Of a DNA stretch of 64,000 bases, positions 1-8,407 are shown piece after piece. This DNA is from an uncultured Pelagibacteraceae bacterium (lineage in GTDB: Bacteria > Pseudomonadota > Alphaproteobacteria > Pelagibacterales > Pelagibacteraceae), in assembly GCA_902540595.1 (NCBI GenBank), contig CACBNI010000001.1:1-64000 (forward strand). Direction: 5' to 3'. The number at the start of each line of letters is the position of its first letter. Position 1 is the stretch's first letter. The position numbers and the translations under genes are program-made. A model generated the notes under the pieces. It had not been told where the DNA came from. It saw nothing but the letters and a program-made list of their open reading frames with translations, and searched no databases.

Positions 1-801
1 AAAAAATATATTTTTTTGTCTCTCTTTTTTTTTTATAGTTAAAAAATTTTTTTTTTTTAGTTTATTTTTTATTATATTTTTGACATCTAAACAAAATAAA
101 TAATGAGGATAATGATCATAAAAAGTTGATTGTGTTATACTTGTTGATGTTAGAATAATTTTTGATGTAGATAACAATCCACAAGCCATTATTATCTGCT
201 TAGCTTCAATATTTTGATTTGAATTTTTTGTTACTATTTTAAAACCATCACTGAGTTTTATAATTTTTAAAACTCTACTTTTATTTTTGATTAAAAATTT
301 ATTTTTAATTAAGTTTTGTAAAATTTCTTTAAAAATATTTTTTTTTTTGATTAAATTAGGATTTAGATTGTCAAAATTTTTGCTTACTAAATCTTTTTTA
401 TTATTTTTTTTTGAACTAAATGAATTAATGTAGTTTACAATTTTTTTACAATATTTTTTATAATTGCTAAAATTTTCAAAATTTTTAACAAATTCGTCTT
501 CTTTATCGTATGTTTGTAATTGGCCACCCCAAAAGTTAGTAAACCCGCCTATCAAACCAGTTGAGAATAAATAATTATTTTTGACATTTGAGATTGTAAA
601 TTTCTCAAAATATCCTTTCCGTTTTTTATATATATTTTTTGTAAAATTTGGATGTGCATTAGAGTTTGATAAATCGTCAGTTTCACCAGTTAATAGAATA
701 ATTTTTTTTTCTTTCTTGAGATTATCTCTAAGGGATAGTGCTGAAAAACATGCTGTGGGTCCAGAACCAATAATTGCTATATCAAATACTTTTTTTTTCA
801 T
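1..801 (-). CDS. FAD-dependent oxidoreductase, GMC-like (3' end beyond window)
   Basis: The frame is open from an ATG at 801 to the window edge (267 codons), so only the N-terminal part is visible. It begins with a Rossmann FAD-binding strand, IAIIGSGPTACFSALSL, with the GxGxxA glycines at residues 12-17. GLIGGFTNFWGGQ near residues 82-94 resembles the glycine-rich flavin-contact segment of GMC oxidoreductases, and IIMACGLLSTSKIIL later on matches their second nucleotide-binding segment. The substrate is unknown. The start overlaps the end of the upstream aminotransferase gene by 20 bp, so the two are probably co-translated. Sitting in a glycan island, it may oxidise a sugar or a lipid-linked intermediate, but that is inference from context only. 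Family call fairly sure; function unknown. Confidence 0.72.
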   Translation of the reverse strand, partial: MKKKVFDIAIIGSGPTACFSALSLRDNLKKEKKIILLTGETDDLSNSNAHPNFTKNIYKKRKGYFEKFTISNVKNNYLFSTGLIGGFTNFWGGQLQTYDKEDEFVKNFENFSNYKKYCKKIVNYINSFSSKKNNKKDLVSKNFDNLNPNLIKKKNIFKEILQNLIKNKFLIKNKSRVLKIIKLSDGFKIVTKNSNQNIEAKQIIMACGLLSTSKIILTSTSITQSTFYDHYPHYLFCLDVKNIIKNKLKKKNFLTIKKKERQKNIFF

Positions 802-2020
802 AAAATTTGCATATTGCTAAAGATAATTTTTTTACATAATCAGGTGGTATCTTGTGATGAGTTGGTAAAAATAAAAGTTTTTTTACATGTAGCTTAGTAT
901 TTATCATGTTTGAACCATATTTTTTGAAAAACTTTAAAGATGAGCAGTCTCTGTAAAAATATTGCGATAAATCAAATCCTTTTGACATAAGATATTTTTT
1001 TAAATTTTTTTTATTTTTACATAAAATTGTAAAATTGATAAATGAGGATCTACCCTGTAATTTTTCATTGTAATCAAGAGTTATATTCAAATTATCTAAA
1101 TTTTTTTTATAAATATTAAAATTTTTTTTTCTGACTAATCTTTGTTTTTCTAGGCCCCTCAAACTTTCTTCTATATTATTTATTTGCGAAATATTAAGAT
1201 TTTTAAATAAGTTTTTATTTATTTTAAAATCAATATATGGGTTTGGATCATTTTTAGAAAATTTATTAATAAAATTTAAATCATAAAAAAATCCAAATCT
1301 AAATATTGGAAAAATAAAATAATTAAAAATAATTTTTTGTAACAAAAAATTTATTAATATAAATTTTGTAATTTGACCAAATAAATCAAATAAATTATAA
1401 TTTGGGTATTTCAAAATTTTACTTTTTATCTTTAATAATGTTTTAGAATTTCTAACAAATATTGATCCTCCATACATGCTACTGACAAATTTGTAAAAAC
1501 CAAAGCTATATATTGAGAAATCTGAATACTTATATAAATAACTTCTATTCAACTTACTATCTATAGAAATAGCTAGATCATTAATAACTTTAATCTTATT
1601 TCTTTTGCAAAACAAATAAATTTTTTTTATTTCAGGATTAATTGTTTCATAATGTGTAATAATTACTGCTGCGGTTTTTTTTGTTATTTTTTTTTTAATT
1701 GATGATAAAGATAGATGGTTTGAATTTCTTTCTATGTCACAAAAAACTGGTTTAGAATTCGATGATAAAATCATATTAACAATATCAAAAATAGTAAATG
1801 GTGATAATATAATTTCATTTCTAGATTTATCTGAAATTTCCTTGCAAGCAAAATAGATGCCCAATCTACCCATAGCAATTGGAAGAACTTTTTTAGTTTT
1901 AAATACTTTGCAAAATATAGTTTGAAATTTGTCTATATTACTTTTAACATTTTTTTTTTTATTCAGTTGAAAAAAAGATAATATATTTTTTGTATATAAA
2001 ATTTGTCGTGGATAAACCAT
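782..2020 (-). CDS. Divergent DegT/DnrJ/EryC1/StrS-type PLP aminotransferase
   Basis: A 412-residue protein with the layout of sugar aminotransferases of the DegT family. GRLGIYFACK (residues 51-60) stands where the family has its substrate/PLP loop. D148 in VINDLAISID is the expected partner of the pyridine nitrogen. K177 in SFGFYKFVSSMYGG is the expected Schiff-base lysine before the GG pair. The usual EDAAQA and SFHPxK motifs are strongly altered, so the substrate may be unusual. It lies 3 bp downstream of a GT2 gene and overlaps an FAD oxidoreductase gene, forming a three-gene minus-strand operon. Likely role: amination of a nucleotide-linked keto sugar. An acyl-transfer or decarboxylase variant of the fold cannot be excluded. 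Confidence 0.65.
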   Translation of the reverse strand: MVYPRQILYTKNILSFFQLNKKKNVKSNIDKFQTIFCKVFKTKKVLPIAMGRLGIYFACKEISDKSRNEIILSPFTIFDIVNMILSSNSKPVFCDIERNSNHLSLSSIKKKITKKTAAVIITHYETINPEIKKIYLFCKRNKIKVINDLAISIDSKLNRSYLYKYSDFSIYSFGFYKFVSSMYGGSIFVRNSKTLLKIKSKILKYPNYNLFDLFGQITKFILINFLLQKIIFNYFIFPIFRFGFFYDLNFINKFSKNDPNPYIDFKINKNLFKNLNISQINNIEESLRGLEKQRLVRKKNFNIYKKNLDNLNITLDYNEKLQGRSSFINFTILCKNKKNLKKYLMSKGFDLSQYFYRDCSSLKFFKKYGSNMINTKLHVKKLLFLPTHHKIPPDYVKKLSLAICKFYEKKSI

Positions 2021-2023
2021 CTA

Positions 2024-2716
2024 TTACTTAAAATATTTATATTTTATTATCGTTTTTACCGCAAAAAAAGCATCAATAAATCTTATTTTTTTTCCTTCTT
2101 GAACGGTTCTTCCATTATAATTAATTGGTATTTCCATTATTTGAATTTTTTTATTCGATAACTTTGTGGTTACTTCAGGACAAAAACTAAAACCATTTTC
2201 CTGTAAGTCTAAATTTTTAAAAATTTCTGTCCTGAATACTTTGTAACAAGTATGAGCATCTGTTAAACTTTGTTTATTTATAAAATTTGAGATTATTGTT
2301 AACACATGATTTCCAAATGTTCTAAAAAAAGAAATAAAATTATCATCTATATATCTTTTTTTTCCAAGAACTCTTGAACCATAAACGACATCAGTTGTTT
2401 TATTAATTATAGGTTTAATTAAATTTAAATAATCATTTGGATCATATTCCATGTCTCCATCCTGAATAATTACAATATCTCCATCAATAAATTGCTGCGC
2501 TGTCTTTATTGCAGCTCCTTTGCCTAAATTTTTTTCATGATTATGAATTTTATCAATCTCATTCTTGTACTGGTTAATTATCTTACTTGTTTGATCATTA
2601 GATCCATCATTAACTACAATTATCTGTTTTGATATATTTAATTTGGTAAGCTTTTTAATTAGAGATGAAATATATTTTTCTTCATTAAAAACTGGGATAA
2701 TTATAGAAATTTTCAT
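2024..2716 (-). CDS. GT2 glycosyltransferase, DPM1/polyprenyl-phosphate type
   Basis: A 230-residue GT-A glycosyltransferase. It shows the N-terminal strand ISIIIPVFNEE, the nucleotide-contacting NDGS (36-39), and the metal-binding QDGDMEYDP (85-93), a close match to dolichyl/polyprenyl-phosphate mannosyltransferases. FCPEVTTKL further on resembles the conserved segment before the C-terminal arm of that group. There are no transmembrane helices at the C-terminus, so it is the soluble DPM1-like form. It likely transfers a hexose from a nucleotide sugar to a polyprenyl phosphate at the cytoplasmic membrane face. It is the first gene of a minus-strand operon and is divergent from the epimerase gene across a 47-bp gap that must hold both promoters. 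Confidence 0.82.
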   Translation of the reverse strand: MKISIIIPVFNEEKYISSLIKKLTKLNISKQIIVVNDGSNDQTSKIINQYKNEIDKIHNHEKNLGKGAAIKTAQQFIDGDIVIIQDGDMEYDPNDYLNLIKPIINKTTDVVYGSRVLGKKRYIDDNFISFFRTFGNHVLTIISNFINKQSLTDAHTCYKVFRTEIFKNLDLQENGFSFCPEVTTKLSNKKIQIMEIPINYNGRTVQEGKKIRFIDAFFAVKTIIKYKYFK

Positions 2717-2763
2717 AATATACCTTTAATATACATTATTATTAGTTTAATAATCCCTCAAAA

Positions 2764-3708
2764 ATGAAAACATATTTCTTAACCGGTGCTATGGGTTTTG
2801 TTGGATCTCATTGGGCTAGAAACCTTTTAAAATCTGGAAATAAAGTTATTGGGATAGATACTAAGTTAACTTCTCCAGAATTGTTGGAATATGATAATTT
2901 TAAATTCTTTCAAGAAAGTATTTTAAATAATTCGTCACGAATAGATGAATTAATTAAAAATTCTGAAACTGTTCTACATTTGGCTTCAATTGCTGAACCA
3001 GATAGATATTTACAAGACCCAAAAACTGTAATTGATATTTCTGCTATAGCCTCAATGCAAATAATTGAAAAATGTATGAAACATAAAAAAAAAATTTTTT
3101 TTACTTCTACATCAGAAATATATGGAAAAAATACTAAAATTCCTTTTTTAGAAAATGATGATAGACACTTAGGTTCTACTACAATAAAGCGGTGGTGCTA
3201 TAGTAGTTCAAAAGCTTTAGTCGAACATTACTTGGAAGCTTGTGCGTTTCAAGGAAAGCTTGAATTTAGAATTGTTAGATTATTTAATATTTATGGTCCA
3301 AATTTAAAAAATAGAGTTGTATCAAGATTTATAGAAAAAGCTTTATCTGATGAAAATTTAGAAATTAATGATCAAGGTAAACAAACAAGGTGTTTTACAT
3401 TTGTAGACGATGCAATTAGTGCATTTAATTTAATAGAACAAAGTAAAAAATGTAAAAATCAAATATTTAACATTGGAACAACAGTTGAAACTAGTATAAC
3501 CGAGCTAGCAAAAATTGTTATTAAACTATCAAATAGTAAGTCAAAAATTGTTTTTAAGTCTTATGAGGAACAGTTTGGAGAAAGCTATGAAGACATTCAA
3601 AGAAGAGTGCCATCTATAGATAAATTAAAGAAATTTACAGGTTGGTCACCAAATATTTCTTTAGAAGAAGGTTTAAAAAAAATGATAGAATACAGCAGAA
3701 AATTATAA
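2764..3708 (+). CDS. NAD-dependent epimerase/dehydratase (extended SDR)
   Basis: A 314-residue extended short-chain dehydrogenase. The NAD-binding GAMGFVG (8-14) fits GxxGxxG, TSTSEIYG (114-121) carries the catalytic Ser/Thr region, and Y146xxxK150 (YSSSK) is the active-site pair. RLFNIYGP is the usual substrate-site segment. Overall it resembles nucleotide-sugar 4-epimerases, 4,6-dehydratases or UDP-glucuronate decarboxylases; the exact reaction cannot be told. It is first in a plus-strand operon and is followed 4 bp later by a radical SAM gene, then by nonulosonate-type genes. It may supply the nucleotide-linked precursor for that pathway, which otherwise shows no obvious PseB- or LegB-type dehydratase in the window. 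Confidence 0.8.
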   Translation: MKTYFLTGAMGFVGSHWARNLLKSGNKVIGIDTKLTSPELLEYDNFKFFQESILNNSSRIDELIKNSETVLHLASIAEPDRYLQDPKTVIDISAIASMQIIEKCMKHKKKIFFTSTSEIYGKNTKIPFLENDDRHLGSTTIKRWCYSSSKALVEHYLEACAFQGKLEFRIVRLFNIYGPNLKNRVVSRFIEKALSDENLEINDQGKQTRCFTFVDDAISAFNLIEQSKKCKNQIFNIGTTVETSITELAKIVIKLSNSKSKIVFKSYEEQFGESYEDIQRRVPSIDKLKKFTGWSPNISLEEGLKKMIEYSRKL

Positions 3709-3712
3709 AACT

Positions 3713-4675
3713 ATGTCACAACAAATTTATGGATTTAATGGAAGGTTAACTGAAAGTTTTCCTTCACAAGTAATGGTAGATATTACAGAAGTTTGTAATC
3801 TCGGGTGTATACACTGTGCACATCCAGCTTTTAAATTAAGTCCCGTTTACCAAAAAAGCATGCTGGATCCTGAATTAAACAAAAAAATGGTAGATGAAGT
3901 TTTTCACCATGGAAGAAATTTTACAAAATACATTAGATACACTAGTAATGGTGAGCCACTTGTCCATCCTAAATCATATGACATGATTCAATATGCAGTT
4001 ATAAATTCTGGTACTAAAGTAACATTAACGACAAATGGTACTTTGCTAAATGAAAAAAGAATGAAAAAATTGTTAGATACTGGTTTGCACATGATCGATA
4101 TTAGCATTGATGCATTTCATAACAAAACATACAAAAAGGTAAGGGTCGGAGGAAACTTAGAAATAACAAAAAAAAATGTTTTAAAGCTCTTAGATCTAAA
4201 AGCACAAAGTAATGGGGAAACTAAAATTATCGTTAGTTTTGTTGAACAAAATCAGAATTCAAATGAAATTGAATTATTTAAAAAATTTTGGTCTAAAACA
4301 GGAGCAGATGAAGTTTTAATAAGAAAATTACATACAAACAGTGGTTCTAATTCATATGAAAATAATAAAAATAAAGAGAAAGTTAGAAGACCCTGCCTTT
4401 ATCCATGGGAAAGAGTGGTCCTAACAGCAAAAGGAAAATTATCTTTTTGTCCAACTGACTGGTACGGAAAATCAGAAATCTCAGATTATAGAAATACAGA
4501 AATAAGAACTATCTGGTCTGGAGAATTTTATAAAGACTTAAGAAATCAACATTTAAACTCTAAGTTTAAAAATAAATTTTGTGAGAAATGTCCTGATTGG
4601 TGCAATACAAGTTGGCCAAAAGATCAAAATAAAAGCTACGCTGATTTAGTAGAAAAAATTTTGTATAATGAGTGA
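3713..4675 (+). CDS. Radical SAM/SPASM domain enzyme
   Basis: A 320-residue protein. C28-x3-C32-x2-C35 (EVCNLGCIHCAHP) is the radical SAM [4Fe-4S] motif. The C-terminal third has a SPASM/twitch-like cysteine pattern: CLYPWERVVLTAKGKLSFCP, then CEKCPDWC near the end, for auxiliary Fe-S binding. SPASM enzymes often modify peptides or sugars. This one sits between an SDR and a PseC-like aminotransferase in a nonulosonate-type operon, so a sugar-modifying radical step (dehydrogenation, epimerisation or dehydration) is the simplest guess; no substrate is visible in the sequence. It overlaps the next gene by 8 bp. Family call strong, reaction unknown. Confidence 0.85.
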   Translation: MSQQIYGFNGRLTESFPSQVMVDITEVCNLGCIHCAHPAFKLSPVYQKSMLDPELNKKMVDEVFHHGRNFTKYIRYTSNGEPLVHPKSYDMIQYAVINSGTKVTLTTNGTLLNEKRMKKLLDTGLHMIDISIDAFHNKTYKKVRVGGNLEITKKNVLKLLDLKAQSNGETKIIVSFVEQNQNSNEIELFKKFWSKTGADEVLIRKLHTNSGSNSYENNKNKEKVRRPCLYPWERVVLTAKGKLSFCPTDWYGKSEISDYRNTEIRTIWSGEFYKDLRNQHLNSKFKNKFCEKCPDWCNTSWPKDQNKSYADLVEKILYNE

Positions 4676-5837
4676 TTTAAAAAAAAAAAAATATTTCTAT
4701 GGAAAACATAAAATTGATAATAATGACCTCAAGGCAGTAATAAAATCGATTAAATCTGGTACGATAAGTCAAGGAAATCAATTAATAGAATTTGAAAAAA
4801 GAGTCTCAAATTTTTGTAAAGCAAAATATTGTCTTGCAGTTTCAAGTGGAACGGCTGCACTGCATATCGCTGTACTATCATTAAACCTTGGTAAAAATTT
4901 TTTTGGATTAACATCACCAATTACATTTGCTGCTACACCAAATTCTATAATAGCATCGGGTGGTAAATTAGGATTGATAGATATTAATAAAAAAACATTA
5001 AATTTATCTTACGAGAAATTTTTAAATTTGATCAATTTCCAAAAGAAAAATAAATTAAAAATGCCAAATCTAGTTATTCCCGTTAGTTTTGCAGGCTCAT
5101 CATCTGAAATGAATGAAATTTTTAAAATTGCTAAGAAAAATAAAATAAAGGTTATTGAAGATGCTAGCCAAGCTATGGGTGCAACCTATAAAAAAGAAAA
5201 ATTAGGATCATGCAAATATAGTGACATTACAGTATTTAGTCTTCATCCAGTTAAAACTATAACTAGTGCAGAAGGAGGATTGATACTTACTAATAATAAA
5301 AAGTTATATGATAGAATGAAACTTTTAAGAGTTAATGGTGTAAAAAAAAATAATAACCCTTCTTGGACACATAATGTAATATCATTTGGCCTTAATTACA
5401 AGATTTCTGAATTAAATTGTGCTTTAGGAAATTCCCAACTAAATAAGATTAATAAATTTATAAATGCAAGAAAAAATATTGCAAATTATTATAAAAAATC
5501 ATTAGATAATAAAATTTTTAGGCTTCAATTAATTGATCAAAATTCTTCATCTGCCTGGCATTTGTTTATTATAATTTTTAAAAAAAAAATTACTAAAAGT
5601 AAAAAAATGAATTTTTATAAAATTTTAACTAAAAAAAACATTTTTTTAGATTTAAAATATAAACCTATAAATTTAATGCCGTACTACAAAAAAAAATTTA
5701 AACTTAAGAGATATCCAGAGGCTGAAAACTATTTTAATCAAGCTTTTTGCTTGCCAATATATCCTGGATTGAGTAAGAATGATTTGAAGTATATTGTAGC
5801 CAATATCAATAAAACAGCTAGAGATCTTAAATTATGA
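4668..5837 (+). CDS. PseC/LegC-like nucleotide-sugar aminotransferase (DegT family)
   Basis: A 389-residue PLP enzyme. FYGKHKIDNNDLKAVIKSI at the start, SSGTAALHIAVLSLNLG (59-75) and SPITFAATPNSIIASGG (83-99) follow the pattern of PseC, which aminates UDP-4-keto-6-deoxy-N-acetylaltrosamine. D165 in EDASQAMGATY contacts the PLP nitrogen and K196 in SLHPVKTITSAEGG is the Schiff-base lysine. Length is normal for the family. It overlaps the radical SAM gene upstream and the NeuB-type synthase downstream (ATGA overlap), so it belongs to the same transcript and pathway. Likely product: a 4-amino-4,6-dideoxy nucleotide sugar feeding a nonulosonic acid. The exact stereochemistry (pseudaminic versus legionaminic type) is not resolved. 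Confidence 0.85.
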   Translation: MSDLKKKKYFYGKHKIDNNDLKAVIKSIKSGTISQGNQLIEFEKRVSNFCKAKYCLAVSSGTAALHIAVLSLNLGKNFFGLTSPITFAATPNSIIASGGKLGLIDINKKTLNLSYEKFLNLINFQKKNKLKMPNLVIPVSFAGSSSEMNEIFKIAKKNKIKVIEDASQAMGATYKKEKLGSCKYSDITVFSLHPVKTITSAEGGLILTNNKKLYDRMKLLRVNGVKKNNNPSWTHNVISFGLNYKISELNCALGNSQLNKINKFINARKNIANYYKKSLDNKIFRLQLIDQNSSSAWHLFIIIFKKKITKSKKMNFYKILTKKNIFLDLKYKPINLMPYYKKKFKLKRYPEAENYFNQAFCLPIYPGLSKNDLKYIVANINKTARDLKL

Positions 5838-6694
5838 GCCAAGTAAAAATTGGAAACAAAATTGTTGGAGTAAATACAAACGTTAAATTTACAGCAGAAT
5901 TGGGCGTTAACCACTTAGGGAACTTTGATAGAGCAAAACAAATGATTAAATCTGCAGTAAATGCAGGATCTGATTTTTTGAAATTTCAAACTTATTTAAG
6001 TGACGATAGATATGATAAAAATAATAATCCATACGGAAAAAAATTTATAGAAAATTTATCAAAATGGGAATTTGATAGAATAAGAGATAAAGAACTTTGG
6101 GATTATGCAAAAGATTTAGGAGCACAAATATTTACAACACCATTTGATGCTAAAAGTTTAATTTTTGCCGAAGAAATGGGTTCTATAGCTTATAAAATTG
6201 CTGCATTTGAAATAAATAATCATGTTTTGATAAACGAAATATGTAAAACAAACAAACCAATAGTTATATCAAGAGGTATGTGCTCGCTAGAAGAGATGGA
6301 TAATGTAGTCGAACTGTTTGAAAAAAATAATTGTAAGTATGTTATCTTGCACACAATTTCATCTTATCCTTTAAAAAAAATTGATAGCCACTTAAGCATG
6401 ATTAGTACTTTAAAAAAAAGATATAATTGTCCGATTGGTCATTCTGATCATACTCACGGAACTGAAATTCCTCCTCTCGCTGTTGCTGCTGGTGCTGAAA
6501 TGATTGAAAAGCACTTTACGATCAATCCAAAATTAAGGGAATCAGATAATTTTTTCTCTGTAACAGAAGAGGAAGTAAAAGAGATTAAATTTTTAATCGA
6601 TAAAGTAAAGACATATATGGGCAGCGATAATATAGAAAAAATCGCAACAGAAGATTTCATGTGGAATTTTAGACGAGATACAAGAAAAAAATAA
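5834..6694 (+). CDS. NeuB/PseI-type nonulosonate synthase lacking the SAF domain
   Basis: A 286-residue protein matching the TIM-barrel part of sialic/pseudaminic acid synthases, which condense phosphoenolpyruvate with an amino sugar. Visible motifs are FTAELGVNHLGN (19-30), FLKFQTY, TTPFD, YKIAAFEI, HTISSYP, GHSDHTHG and EKHFTINP. Usual family members are about 340-350 residues and end in an antifreeze-like SAF domain that donates an arginine to the partner subunit's active site. This protein stops before that domain, and no separate SAF gene is seen nearby. Its start overlaps the PseC-like stop (ATGA). It is followed by PseG-like and cytidylyltransferase genes, the expected pathway companions. 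Catalytic activity is inferred, not certain. Confidence 0.82.
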   Translation: MSQVKIGNKIVGVNTNVKFTAELGVNHLGNFDRAKQMIKSAVNAGSDFLKFQTYLSDDRYDKNNNPYGKKFIENLSKWEFDRIRDKELWDYAKDLGAQIFTTPFDAKSLIFAEEMGSIAYKIAAFEINNHVLINEICKTNKPIVISRGMCSLEEMDNVVELFEKNNCKYVILHTISSYPLKKIDSHLSMISTLKKRYNCPIGHSDHTHGTEIPPLAVAAGAEMIEKHFTINPKLRESDNFFSVTEEEVKEIKFLIDKVKTYMGSDNIEKIATEDFMWNFRRDTRKK

Positions 6695-6704
6695 TTTAAA
6701 AAAA

Positions 6705-7706
6705 ATGAAAATTTTTTTTAGATGCCGGGGTGGTAAATTTCAAGGCTGGGGAAATGTAGTTAGATTAGCACGGATAGCAGAGTACTTACATACAAAAAAA
6801 ATTAAAGTGTTATTTATTTTCGAAGGCGATGAGAAAATAAAAAAGTTTCTAAGTAAATTTAAATTTAAGAAAATAGCCTTAGAAGAAGATATTTCTATAA
6901 AGAAAGAAATGTCTATCATCAAAAAACTTGGTGAACCTAAATTTACTTTTCTAGAAATGCTTGATGCAAATTTAAATTTACAATATTTTTATAAATCTAT
7001 TTCAGAAAAACTGATAATTTTAGATGATTTATTAGATAAAATCTATATTTCTGATTATCTAATATGTTGTCAATCACAAAATATTAAAAAAACACAAATA
7101 TTAAAAGATAACAATACAAAAATTTTTATTAACTCAAAATATTTTCCATTTAACAATAACTTACTAAATAATTTTAAATCTTCAAATTTAAAAAAAAAAA
7201 TTTCAAAAATTTTAGTTTTTCTAGGAGGGGGTAACTATGAGAGTGCATTGCTAAAATGTGCTATAGCATTAAGGAAATTTAATTTTGATAAAGTAAAATT
7301 TATTTTACCACCAAACATTAATTCAAACTTAAAAAAACAATTAAAAAATATGTCAAGTAACTATGATTTTAAAGATACGATTTACGATGTTAGAGCTATA
7401 TTCAATGAAGCTGATCTAGCTATTGTATCAGGTGGTTATACGAAACTAGAGGCAGCAATTATGAAAACACCATGCATTATAATTCAAACTCAATGGCATC
7501 AAAAAAATATATCGAGCAGCTTTGCAAAAAAAACAGGGTGTCCAGACCTTGGCCATATGTCTTCTCTAAAAATAGAGAAAATTATATTTGAAATAAAAAA
7601 ACTCAAATCTTTAAGTGTGAGAGATAAAATATTATCTAGATATAAAAAAGTAGTTAGCAGAAATGGAATAAACAACATCTTAAAGGAAGTTGGGATTTCG
7701 GTTTGA
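6705..7706 (+). CDS. PseG-like nucleotide-sugar hydrolase or MurG-like glycosyltransferase homologue
   Basis: A 333-residue GT-B-like protein. The N-terminal RCRGGKFQGWGNVVRLARIA corresponds to the PseG segment around its glycine-rich GxGHxxR motif. The C-terminal half has ILVFLGGGNYE, ADLAIVSGGYTKLEAAIMK and PCIIIQTQWHQ, typical of the UDP-binding half of PseG/MurG proteins. PseG removes UDP from 2,4-diacetamido-trideoxy-altropyranose just before the PseI step, which fits the gene order here. In PseG the histidine of GxGH is the proposed catalytic base; here it is asparagine (GWGN). The protein may therefore act differently, for example as a glycosyltransferase. It sits 10 bp after the synthase gene and overlaps the next gene by 4 bp. 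Confidence 0.68.
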   Translation: MKIFFRCRGGKFQGWGNVVRLARIAEYLHTKKIKVLFIFEGDEKIKKFLSKFKFKKIALEEDISIKKEMSIIKKLGEPKFTFLEMLDANLNLQYFYKSISEKLIILDDLLDKIYISDYLICCQSQNIKKTQILKDNNTKIFINSKYFPFNNNLLNNFKSSNLKKKISKILVFLGGGNYESALLKCAIALRKFNFDKVKFILPPNINSNLKKQLKNMSSNYDFKDTIYDVRAIFNEADLAIVSGGYTKLEAAIMKTPCIIIQTQWHQKNISSSFAKKTGCPDLGHMSSLKIEKIIFEIKKLKSLSVRDKILSRYKKVVSRNGINNILKEVGISV

Positions 7707-8407
7707 GAACTTTGGCTGTAGTACTTGCTAGGAGTGGTTCAAAAAGATTAAAAAATAAACTATTTTTAAAAATAAATAAAAATATAGCACTTGATTTTTT
7801 TATTAAACGATTAAAAAAAGTTAAATCTTTAGACGAAATAATAATAGCAACTAGTAAAAAAAAAATTGATAATAAAATATATAAATTTGCAAAAACTAAA
7901 AAAATAAAATGTTTTAGAGGTTCCGAAAAAAATGTTTTGAAAAGATTAATGCAATCTATATCTATTGCAGAAAAAAAACCTAATCTTATAGTAAGAGCAA
8001 ATGCAGATTGTTTATTAATGATGCCAACGATAGTTGATAAAGAAATTAAATTTATGAAGAAAGAAGATTATGATCTATTAACTCCATTTGACTCTAATTA
8101 TTGCCCTTTTGGATATAGTTTTGTGATTTTTAAACATAATACTTTGAAAAAAATTTATAATAATGCTGTAAAAGCTAAATATTTAGAACATATAGAAAAT
8201 TTTTGTTTTGATAATGAAAATAAATTTAAAATCTACAGACCTAAATATCAAAAAAAAATATTTAAACCTAAGCTGAAGTTAACATTGGATGTAGAAAAAG
8301 ATTATCAAAAAATTAAATTTTTTGTTAAGAAGATTATTAACGTTCCTATTGCACAACAACCTTCGAAATTAATTAAAATATCAAATGAAATTAAAAATAA
8401 AAAATAA
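7703..8407 (+). CDS. SpsF/KdsB-type cytidylyltransferase family protein
   Basis: A 234-residue nucleotidyltransferase. The first strand LAVVLARSGSKRLKNKLF matches the CTP-binding loop (ARxxSxRLxxK) of SpsF/PseF-type CMP-sugar synthetases. VRANADCLLMMP carries the expected acidic region for metal binding. LTLDVEKDYQKIKFF near the C-terminus matches the SpsF segment LTVDTxxDLxxI. The start is a TTG at 7703 that overlaps the preceding stop codon (TTGA), so translation is probably coupled. Placed after NeuB- and PseG-like genes, it probably activates the nonulosonic acid as its CMP derivative before transfer by the GT2 encoded next. Confidence 0.75.
   Translation: MRTLAVVLARSGSKRLKNKLFLKINKNIALDFFIKRLKKVKSLDEIIIATSKKKIDNKIYKFAKTKKIKCFRGSEKNVLKRLMQSISIAEKKPNLIVRANADCLLMMPTIVDKEIKFMKKEDYDLLTPFDSNYCPFGYSFVIFKHNTLKKIYNNAVKAKYLEHIENFCFDNENKFKIYRPKYQKKIFKPKLKLTLDVEKDYQKIKFFVKKIINVPIAQQPSKLIKISNEIKNKK

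Noticed and set aside
1-60. Long T-runs that look like terminators
   Set aside because: They are lysine/phenylalanine-rich codons of the minus-strand oxidoreductase gene; similar runs occur throughout this AT-rich DNA.
581-820. Plus-strand 79-residue open frame
   Set aside because: It is antisense to the FAD oxidoreductase, which has clear motifs, and its translation has no protein-like features.
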